This document shows, piece after piece, positions 9,376 to 15,833 of a DNA stretch of 35,829 bases. Origin of the DNA: Prochlorothrix hollandica PCC 9006 = CALU 1027 (lineage in GTDB: Bacteria > Cyanobacteriota > Cyanobacteriia > Prochlorotrichales > Prochlorotrichaceae). Within the stretch, counting starts at the first letter, position 1, and every line of letters starts with the position of its first letter. The stretch is taken from assembly GCF_000332315.1 (NCBI RefSeq), contig NZ_KB235941.1, positions 1,096,106 to 1,131,934 of the forward strand, read 5' to 3'. The notes beneath the pieces were generated by a model. That model searched no databases and was not told the origin of the DNA. It saw nothing but the letters and a program-made list of their open reading frames with translations. The position numbers and the translations under genes were made by a program.

Positions 9376-9762
9376 GCCAAAAACACTAGCGTTTCAGGTA
9401 TGGTAGAAGCAGGCATCCTCCAAGCCCAAAGTGGCAAAGTTCGCCTCTTGAAGCGCAACGAGCTGCAAACAGACTGGGATCCGGGCCACGATACCCGAAT
9501 GCCCGACTGGGAAATTGCGCAGTATTTAATTCGATCGTTGGATCAAGACGGCGAAGTTGGAGCTGCCGAGCTGCTGGCCAAAGTTGGCGATCGGGGGGAG
9601 AATGCCCGTGATTTAGCGTATCGGTTGTATAGTTTATGCGATCGTAAAGGTTGGACCCAGGAGGCGATCGTCTACAATAGTCTCGTCATCTCCTGGCCCG
9701 AAATCAACCGCCTCGCCAGCGAAATCCAACCCAGCGCCCCCCACCAAACCAGCTTCCTCTAA
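9376..9762 (+). pseudogene. C-terminal remnant of a DUF1156-type adenine DNA methylase
   Basis: The frame ends at TAA 9760-9762. The longest start-to-stop reading (ATG 9400) gives 120 residues, but family-like sequence (KNTSVSGMVEAGILQAQSGK) already begins before that ATG, so the start is not genuine. The stretch contains KVRLLKRNEL, then TDWDP, DWEIAQYLIRSL and ARDLAYRLYSLCDRKGW, then EAIVYNSLVISWPEI. This matches my recollection of the extreme C-terminus of DUF1156 (COG1743-like) methylases, large proteins of antiphage gene sets that also encode a DUF499 ATPase. The methylase domain itself is absent. It lies only about 12 bp after the desulfurase stop. Confidence 0.6.
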
Positions 9763-9796
9763 CCCCTCCGTGATAAAGCTAAACTGCCCCAAGCCT

Positions 9797-10369
9797 ATGG
9801 TTACTTTGACCTTGCCTCCTGCCCTACGGTTGAGCGATCGAACCTTCGAGGAACTGTGCCACCATAACCCCACCCTACGCCTTGAACGCACCGCCCAAGG
9901 AGACCTGATCGCCATGACCCCTGCCGGAAGCGAAACCGGATCCCGCAATGCCGATCTTCTGGGTCAATTGTGGTACTGGAACCACCAAACTAAACGCGGC
10001 ATCGTTTTCGACTCCTCCGCCGGATTCACCCTGCCTAACGGAGCCATTCGCTCCCCCGACGCAGCCTGGATCGAAAAAAGCCGCTGGGCAGCTATCCCCC
10101 TCGAACAACGCCAGAAATTTGCCCCCATTTGCCCCGATTTTGTCCTAGAACTCAAATCCCCTAGCGACGATCTGCCCCCCCTCCAAGGCAAACTCGAAGA
10201 ATATATCGCCAACGGGGCACAACTGGGCTGGCTTATTGACCCTAGTCTCAAAACCGTTCACTGCTACCGCCCAAAGCATCCCCCCGACCTCCTCCAAAAC
10301 TCCAAAAGCCTCTCCGGCAGTCCCCTCCTCCCAAACTTCACCCTCGACCTTGCCCTCATCTGGCCCTAG
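9797..10369 (+). CDS. Uma2 family endonuclease-like protein (DUF820)
   Basis: The protein has 190 residues from ATG 9797. A GTG at 9770 would add nine residues, but Uma2 proteins commonly begin close to the hydrophobic TLTLPPALRLSD stretch, so the ATG is preferred. Typical Uma2 features are present: FEELCHHNPTLRLERTAQGDLI, AMTPAGSETGSRN, an IRSPDAAWI motif with the metal-binding Asp, and CPDFVLELKSPSD with the E-x-K of a PD-(D/E)XK core, then KLEEYIANGAQLGWLIDP. Uma2 proteins are numerous in cyanobacteria and are predicted nucleases of unknown role, often linked to mobile DNA. The length is normal and the core residues are intact. Confidence 0.88.
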   Translation: MVTLTLPPALRLSDRTFEELCHHNPTLRLERTAQGDLIAMTPAGSETGSRNADLLGQLWYWNHQTKRGIVFDSSAGFTLPNGAIRSPDAAWIEKSRWAAIPLEQRQKFAPICPDFVLELKSPSDDLPPLQGKLEEYIANGAQLGWLIDPSLKTVHCYRPKHPPDLLQNSKSLSGSPLLPNFTLDLALIWP

Positions 10370-11148
10370 TCTCTCTGTGGTGAAGATAAAAACCACTGAG
10401 ACACAGAGAACACAGAGACAACCCCTCCCCCATGGCTATCACCAACCACGAACGAGTCGGACTATCTTCGTGGAAATTATTTTTTGTGCTCAGAGACCTG
10501 CTGAATGTGGGTTAAAACCTATGGTGGGGCACTCAGTGGTCCCACTGTAAACTCAGGGGAAGCACATTTATTGATCGAGTCCGTTGGTTGCGGCGATCGC
10601 GGTCGCATCCATCAGTCTCGTGTCGGTGTCTCAGGCCCAAACCGGTGAACGACGCGAGTTTGATCACCGTTAACCCAGGGGCAGGGGGGGATGGCTCCTA
10701 TGCCGACTATCTTGTTAATTAGGGATGGCTGGAGGGCGATCGGTGAAGATGGGGTGGTGACGAGGTGGAGGGAAATTCCGAGGCTGTCGGCGATCGCGGT
10801 GGGTTGGCCGGTGGTAATTATTCAGGGGGTCACGGGAGAATGAGGGTTTCAGGCTTCAGAAAACAGACCTGAGGCGATTGGAGAGGGTCTATTTCACCTT
10901 GGCAGATTCCCCGATTTTGGTAGGGGCAATCCCCCCGTGGTTGCCCCGGCTGTGGGTCACCAAGAGGGTCGGCACGGGGGCGAGAACCCTACCCGAGGTC
11001 GAGGGTTTCCCAGTAAACTGAACCCCTTTGAGACGGTCCTGACCCTCGAACTGATGGCTGAAACCCTACTAACTTCGTCCCCCCCTGAATAGTTACCCTA
11101 GCAACTCTAGTCCTCCTGGCAAAACTGAACTCAATACCTCCCTTAATC
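10370..11148. other. Gene-free stretch with relics (about 780 bp)
   Basis: No convincing gene is present. An ACACAGAG-rich patch occurs at about 10395-10425. At 10578-10673 one frame reads LVAAIAVASISLVSVSQAQT, which looks like a secretion signal, but it lacks a start codon and stops after 31 codons. The adjacent frame then reads NPGAGGDGSYADYLVN before a stop, suggesting a frameshifted relic of an exported protein. The right end carries an IS66-like terminal motif (11082-11096). A short GC-rich hairpin (GAACCCTACC paired with the following GAGGGTTTC) lies near 10980-11010. Confidence 0.4.
11072..11096. repeat. Second copy of the IS66-like terminal sequence
   Basis: CTTCGTC followed by a C run and CCTGAATAGTTAC closely matches TTCCGTCAACCCCTGAATAGTTAC at the left IS boundary (ending at 383). 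The core CCCCTGAATAGTTAC is identical and in the same orientation. No transposase gene adjoins it, so it is an isolated end or part of a small non-autonomous derivative. A weakly similar GTAAACTCAGGGGA at 10547-10560 could be the partner end in inverted orientation. Confidence 0.45.
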
Positions 11149-11466
11149 TTAAGCAGTCAACGCAGGGATCTTTAGTGGAACCAGAACTTTATGCAGAACA
11201 CTAGGCTTTGCACTTAAGTAAACCTCGCGGCAAGTACTCTCATTATATCCGACCACAACCGCACCTACAGTTGTACCAATATCTGGATACATCGCTTCAC
11301 TCATGTCTCCCTCATCCAAAAAGTCAGGGATCTTTATCAATCCTTTGACTACGGATTCGTCTATTTTGAGAAAAACGCCAAAAGGCGCATGAAACTCGAC
11401 TTTCCCTTGCACAAACTGACCTAGCTTGTACTGAGTTTTGAGTTGTTCCCAACTTGTATTATTCAT
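11149..11466 (-). CDS. Small S1-domain RNA-binding protein
   Basis: The protein has 105 residues from the ATG at 11466, which is preceded by GGTGA at a good distance; an in-frame GTG three codons upstream is the alternative. A single S1/OB fold is visible: LGQFVQGKVEFHAPFGVFLKID (strands 1-2 with the G-x-V and FGVFL signatures), VKGLIKIPDF, then GTTVGAVVVGYN and REVYLSAKP. Single-domain S1 proteins of this size bind RNA or modulate translation; the exact role is unknown. Base composition is lower in GC than the following genes. It is separated by about 80 bp from the 3' end of the transglutaminase gene on the same strand. Confidence 0.75.
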   Translation of the reverse strand: MNNTSWEQLKTQYKLGQFVQGKVEFHAPFGVFLKIDESVVKGLIKIPDFLDEGDMSEAMYPDIGTTVGAVVVGYNESTCREVYLSAKPSVLHKVLVPLKIPALTA

Positions 11467-11548
11467 TCTGTTCACCGTAGCTTAAGGACTCGTGGAAATT
11501 GATTGAGGGTGGGGAACAAGCTCTGAGAATCGGATCTTGCCATACCCG

Positions 11549-13687
11549 TCAAACGGGGGTGCCTTGGTGCCAGCGTTGGAGCCAGGTGGTGCTGAGGTGC
11601 CGTAGGCGCTGGCGATCGGCGGTGTTCAGACCCTGGGGATCAAAACGGTAGCGGTTATGCAAATCCAAAATCGGTTGCAGGGATTGGAGGTGGGGACTGG
11701 CATCGGGGAGAGACTGGAGGCGATCGATCCAGTGGCCCAACGTCTCCGAGGGTTTGCGGGCCAAATCAGCCTGGGCCAAAACCTGCTCAATGGTATATAG
11801 CTCCGAATCCAAACCGGGCCAGTCATCGGGGGGCGGGGCGATCGTTGCCTTCGGGTTCACCGCTAGCCGTTGCACCTGTTTTTGGAAATCCAACTGCCGC
11901 AACAGAATCACCACCAAGGGAATCATCAACACCCACCAATAGTCACGCACATTAATCTGTTTCAGTTGTCCCCACAGCAGCCCCCAGCGAAAGCCCGCAA
12001 ACGACAGCCAGTCCCCCACAAAGGCCCAGGGGGGAGCCACTCGGTTTTCCGCCTCGATCCACTCCCCCGGTGTGGTGTCCAAGGTTTGCCAAGCCCCATT
12101 GATATAGGCCAAACTCCAGGCATGGGCGTGGCGAGTGCGCACTAAAAACTGTTGCTCCAGGGGGCTGAATTCATGGACCGAAAAGCCAATGGCATAGCGG
12201 GAAGGAATGCCCGCCGCCCGCAACAGCAACGTCGTGGCAGTGGCGAAGTATTCACAATGACCACTGCGGGTTTCTAACAAAAAGCTAGAGAGGGGGGTGA
12301 GATTGCCTTGAGTTGCTTTCAAATCTAGGGAATACTGAAAATTTTGCTGGAAATACTGGGTTAGGAGATCGGGAACATCCTGGGACTGTTGCTCAGTGAG
12401 GTGCAACTGGGCCACCACCGCCTCTAACACATCCCGCTCCCCAGGGGGTAACCCTAAGTCTGCCTCGCTGGGGGCTGCGTCATCATTGCGGCGGGGGTCA
12501 AACACCACACCATAGACCAGGGATCCCCCTGACCCCTCCACCCGCACCGTGCCATAGGGGTTGCGCTCCACGGTCTTGACCTGCAACGGATCCAACAGCA
12601 CCGGGCCGGGGGGTAACTTCAGTAAGCCTTTGCCCTCCCGCAGGTTGCCCGCAATGGTCAGACGGTTGGGGCTTTGGGCCAGGGTGACCGGATCGACGCT
12701 GGGATCCAGCAGCCATTGGCCGGAACCGGTGGACTCCGGGGGGTTGCTGGAAATCTCGCTGCTGGAAATCTTGCTGCTGGATATATCGCTGCCGGGATCG
12801 CCGCTACTGGTATTTCCAGGCTGCACTGTGGCAAAATCTGCCTCCGTGGCCACCCAGAGGGGGGATTGGTACCGGTTATAGGTAGCTTCTCGCAGGAGCT
12901 TGGGCACCCGTGCCCGATCGGCGGCGCTGACCCGAAAAGCAATGGCGTTGGACTGCTTCAGGTTCCCCAGTTCCCCAATGGCCGTATCCCGCTGGTAGGG
13001 ATCGGCATCTTGGCGGTAGTAGTCACTGATCCAGTTAATGACCTGCTGTTCAAATGCCCTGTGGATGCGGTTCACCGCCAAGGATCCCCCAAAGCCCAAG
13101 GTGGCGGCCAGCACCATCAACAGGAGCCAATAGCCACCACCCCTGCGCCGCGATCGCCCCGGCCACAACATGCCCATGACCAAGGCCACCATACCCAGAT
13201 AAAACCCATAACCTGGGGTATTGGCGGCACTGGCGGCGATCAGGCAGAGACCAAAGTAGCCATAGCGTAAATCCAGGGCTAGGTCTGCTTCCGCCGAGGT
13301 GCTGAGGTTGCCCGTGCTGGGGAACGGAACCCCCACCGCAGCGGGCTGTTCCCCCGACAGGAAGGGGAAAAAGACGAGAATGGAGATGCGATCGCGGTTG
13401 GAATAGAGTTGGGTGGTCAGTAATAATAGAAAGAAAATCGGTTGCAGTCGGATGAAAAGATAACCGGTTTCCAAATTGCGGGAGGTAATGAAAAAGTACA
13501 CCCCCACAATCAGAAAGAGCATGATGCAAAAGTTAAAAATATTCTTAAAATCGTCGTCTCCAAAATCCCAGCGGGAGGGCCACCAGGGGGCTGCTTCCAC
13601 CACTAGGGCAAAGGGAATGGCGAAGATCCACAGTCCCGTTTGCCATCCCCAAAATAAAAGGGTTAAACCTAAAATAAATCGCGGCAT
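11549..13687 (-). CDS. Membrane transglutaminase-like protein (TgpA family, DUF3488/DUF4129 type)
   Basis: The protein has 712 residues. The N-terminus has several membrane segments (LGLTLLFWGWQTGLWIFAIP, NFCIMLFLIVGVYFFI, a stretch near LFLLLLTT, and two more before residue 200). A periplasmic region follows, then a transglutaminase core: Cys in SGHCEYFATATTLLLRAAG (about residue 478), His in RHAHAWSLAY (about 520) and Asp in LDTTPGEW (about 536). A last membrane helix (YWWVLMIPLVVILL) precedes a cytoplasmic DUF4129-like tail. All three catalytic residues are present. The gene lies 121 bp downstream of a DUF58 gene on the same strand, the usual partner in MoxR-DUF58-TgpA operons; no MoxR ATPase is in the window. 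A 15-bp tandem repeat inside the gene encodes a serine-rich SSSxIS run. Confidence 0.88.
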   Translation of the reverse strand: MPRFILGLTLLFWGWQTGLWIFAIPFALVVEAAPWWPSRWDFGDDDFKNIFNFCIMLFLIVGVYFFITSRNLETGYLFIRLQPIFFLLLLTTQLYSNRDRISILVFFPFLSGEQPAAVGVPFPSTGNLSTSAEADLALDLRYGYFGLCLIAASAANTPGYGFYLGMVALVMGMLWPGRSRRRGGGYWLLLMVLAATLGFGGSLAVNRIHRAFEQQVINWISDYYRQDADPYQRDTAIGELGNLKQSNAIAFRVSAADRARVPKLLREATYNRYQSPLWVATEADFATVQPGNTSSGDPGSDISSSKISSSEISSNPPESTGSGQWLLDPSVDPVTLAQSPNRLTIAGNLREGKGLLKLPPGPVLLDPLQVKTVERNPYGTVRVEGSGGSLVYGVVFDPRRNDDAAPSEADLGLPPGERDVLEAVVAQLHLTEQQSQDVPDLLTQYFQQNFQYSLDLKATQGNLTPLSSFLLETRSGHCEYFATATTLLLRAAGIPSRYAIGFSVHEFSPLEQQFLVRTRHAHAWSLAYINGAWQTLDTTPGEWIEAENRVAPPWAFVGDWLSFAGFRWGLLWGQLKQINVRDYWWVLMIPLVVILLRQLDFQKQVQRLAVNPKATIAPPPDDWPGLDSELYTIEQVLAQADLARKPSETLGHWIDRLQSLPDASPHLQSLQPILDLHNRYRFDPQGLNTADRQRLRHLSTTWLQRWHQGTPV

Positions 13688-13808
13688 TGGCTTGATCCCA
13701 GGCTAGCAACGGAGGGCAACAGAGGTTTGCTCTGGATTGGGCGGGGAGACCCGGCCCCTACCAGGTTGGGGCAGAGGTAACAGAACCACTCACTGAAACC
13801 GCCCTGGA

Positions 13809-15161
13809 CTAGAGGGCCAGGAGGGTGGGGGCAATGTTATCCAAGGGTACCACCTGGAATCGGGTGGTGGGTGCTGTGATCACCCTGGTGTCGAAGTCCG
13901 CCGCCGTTTGTCCCGCCGCCGCCACCACCAGGACTAAGGTGGGGATCCGCAACGCCCCCAACTGCTGGACTAAGCCCTGGCGATCGTCGTCCCACTGGAG
14001 AAAAATGCAAATGCAACCACTGAGCAGATCCGATCGCTCCACCACCGAGGGCACCAGGGAACTAAAGGGTTTATCGCCACAGGCCACCACCGAGGCCAAA
14101 ATTTCCAGCATCTGATCCGTATGGCCCAGCCCCCGGCCAGCGGTGAAGCAGTAGGCTTCCAATCCCACAAACATTAAATCCAATAGGGATTCCTGGGTTT
14201 GGAAACTACAGGCAAAGGAGGCGGCGAGGGCGATCGCTTCCTCCAGGGTTTGACTGTAGGCTTCGGCCTGAAAGGTATCGAGAATCAGGGCATGGCGCAC
14301 AAAAAATTCATCTTGATCTTCCCGCACCACCGGTTTATCCAGTTTGGCCCAACTTTTCCAGTGAATCTTGCGCAGGGGATCACCGGGGCGGTAGTCCCGC
14401 AGGGCCATAAATTCGTCGGATTCCCCCACGGAGGACGCTAAGGCTACCCCCCCCGACTGGTAGCGCCGTCCCCCCGCCAGTTGCACCAGGGGCAAGGGGT
14501 AACGGTGGGGCAAAATCCAGAGGGATTGGGCCAGGGGCAGGTGTTGGCAGCCATTGAACAGGCCAAAGAGATCGGGGCGCATCAGGGTTGCTCCCGTTAA
14601 ATGCACTGCTCCCCGGCTGTAGGGACGCAGGGTCAGCATCACCTCCACCTGGCTGCGGGGGGGGATGGGGGGCACGGCAACCCGTTGGGTGGTGGCCCGT
14701 TGATTGCGGCGAATCAGCCACAGCCAGCGGTAGTAGCCGAGGGATCGATCGAAGCGGTTGCGCTGTTCTTCCCCTGGTTCTGGGGTATTCCGCAGTTCCC
14801 GGTAACTGGGGCGGGGGTCGGCGAAGGTTTCCCGCAACCAGAGACCCCGCTGCCAGTGGGCGGTGTGGTTGGTGAGGGTGACTCGGTAACTGAGGGGGAC
14901 CCCAGCGGTGCCGAAGCGGGGCAGGCTGCGGCTGAGGCTGAGGCGATCGCGGAACCGTATCCCCTGGGCTACGGCCAGAATCAGCATCGAACCCAGGAAG
15001 GTGAAAATTTGGTAAGTCAGGGATTGAGTGCTATCTAACCCCAACCCTCCCACCAGGGCAAAGCCCGCCACCACTGCGACTCCCCCAGGGGTCACCCGGC
15101 GAGACCGCCATTGGTCGGCGCTATAGATCAGGCGAAAGGCTTTGTAACGCAGGGGGTTCAT
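13809..15161 (-). CDS. DUF58 domain protein
   Basis: The protein has 450 residues from ATG 15161. Two hydrophobic helices near the start (VAVVAGFALVGGLGLDS and IFTFLGSMLILAVAQGI) anchor it. The DUF58 signature is present near residue 255: FMALRDYRPGDPLRKIHWKS, followed by VVREDQDEFFVRHALILDTF, which begins a von Willebrand A-like fold. The C-terminal part matches that fold (LDLMFVGLEAYCF, IPTLVLVVAAAGQ). DUF58 proteins are usually encoded with a MoxR AAA+ ATPase and a TgpA-type transglutaminase and are thought to act in assembly or maturation at the membrane. Here the TgpA-like gene follows on the same strand, so the two probably form an operon. Confidence 0.88.
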   Translation of the reverse strand: MNPLRYKAFRLIYSADQWRSRRVTPGGVAVVAGFALVGGLGLDSTQSLTYQIFTFLGSMLILAVAQGIRFRDRLSLSRSLPRFGTAGVPLSYRVTLTNHTAHWQRGLWLRETFADPRPSYRELRNTPEPGEEQRNRFDRSLGYYRWLWLIRRNQRATTQRVAVPPIPPRSQVEVMLTLRPYSRGAVHLTGATLMRPDLFGLFNGCQHLPLAQSLWILPHRYPLPLVQLAGGRRYQSGGVALASSVGESDEFMALRDYRPGDPLRKIHWKSWAKLDKPVVREDQDEFFVRHALILDTFQAEAYSQTLEEAIALAASFACSFQTQESLLDLMFVGLEAYCFTAGRGLGHTDQMLEILASVVACGDKPFSSLVPSVVERSDLLSGCICIFLQWDDDRQGLVQQLGALRIPTLVLVVAAAGQTAADFDTRVITAPTTRFQVVPLDNIAPTLLAL

Positions 15162-15246
15162 GGCAAGGGGCGATCGAGGACTAGAGCGAAGGAGACCGGG
15201 TTCAATAAACTGGGGTAAAAACGGCTGATACCCTGCTGGAGCTTGA

Positions 15247-15600
15247 GATCCCCGGTTTCTTTTGGGGGAAAGCCAGGGTTTAGCGAGAAAAGGGACAGAA
15301 ACCGGGAATCTGTGTTCCTGAGATCGATCGGCGGGGGGGCCAAGATTCCCGGTTTCTCTGGCAGGATTTGTGAGATAATTGGCTTCGGTTGAGAAGAAAC
15401 CGGGAATCTAGGGAGAAATCGAGGATCCCCGGTTTCTTTTGGGGGGAAAGCCAGGGTTTAGCGGGAAAAAGGACAGAAACCGGGGATCTGTGTTCCTGGA
15501 ACCGATCGGCGAGGGGCCGAGATTCCCGGTTTCTCTGGCAGGATTTGTGAGATAATTGGCTTCGGTTGAGAAGAAACCGGGAATCTGGGGAGAAAACCGG
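15247..15600. repeat. Two tandem copies of a 177-bp repeat built on AGAAACCGGGGATC
   Basis: Copies begin at 15247 and 15424 with GATCCCCGGTTTCTTTTGGG and agree almost throughout, including GGACAGAAACCGGG(A/G)ATCTG, GATTCCCGGTTTCTCTGGCA and GGATTTGTGAGATAATTGGC. Within each copy the GGTTTCT and AGAAACC blocks face each other, giving several possible hairpins. Short frames across it encode repeated peptides but are shadows. A related cluster lies at 28153-28500. The repeat fills the space between the DUF58 and kinase genes. Confidence 0.85.
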
Positions 15601-15615
15601 GGGTGGGGGGTGATT

Positions 15616-15643
15616 TTTCAAAAAATTTTTCGCGCTTCGCGCG
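15616..15643 (-). terminator. Possible terminator or hairpin after the kinase-FGE gene
   Basis: On the minus strand, about 80 bases after the stop of the kinase gene, CGCGC-GAA-GCGCG forms a 5-bp GC stem (15631-15643), followed by AAAAATTTTTT. The short stem and interposed A run make it a modest terminator. It could equally be the structured element found downstream of DGR variable regions. The bases between it and the stop codon are AT-rich and show nothing else. Confidence 0.35.
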
Positions 15644-15722
15644 GGGAGAAGAGAGTAAAGATATATGAGTATATAGTGATAAAGAGAAAGAGTGTAAAGG
15701 GATATGAAGTCCTGGGGGAAAA

Positions 15723-15833
15723 CTACTCCAGAACCACACGAAAACCGTTGAAGTAGTTCCGGTTAACGCGCAGATGCCTGTCCCGGTCTGCCGAGCGAGT
15801 GTTCCTAGCGTTGAAGCTCCAGGAGCCACCCCG
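15723..15833 (-). other. Candidate DGR variable region at the 3' end of the kinase-FGE gene
   Basis: The last 36 codons encode RGGSWSFNARNTRSADRDRH followed by LRVNRNYFNGFRVVLE. The positions that vary in known FGE-type DGR targets are here agc, ttc, aac, aac, gac, gac, aac, aac, tac, ttc and aac. Each can be derived from an AAC codon by changes at adenines only, as expected from adenine-specific mutagenic retrohoming. The gene ends just after the conserved GFRVV block, as in many DGR targets. No reverse transcriptase, Avd gene or template repeat is in the window, so this would be a distant target. The pattern may also arise in an ordinary FGE domain with C-ending codons. Confidence 0.4.

Noticed and set aside
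12674-13270. A 198-codon plus-strand frame opposite the transglutaminase gene
   Set aside because: It is antisense to a well-supported gene, and its AAGNLAAGYIAAG run mirrors the in-gene tandem repeat.
15247-15600. CRISPR array
   Set aside because: The units are about 177 bp and near-identical throughout, with no short repeat/unique spacer alternation. No cas gene is present. The same holds for the arrays at 21777 and 28153.
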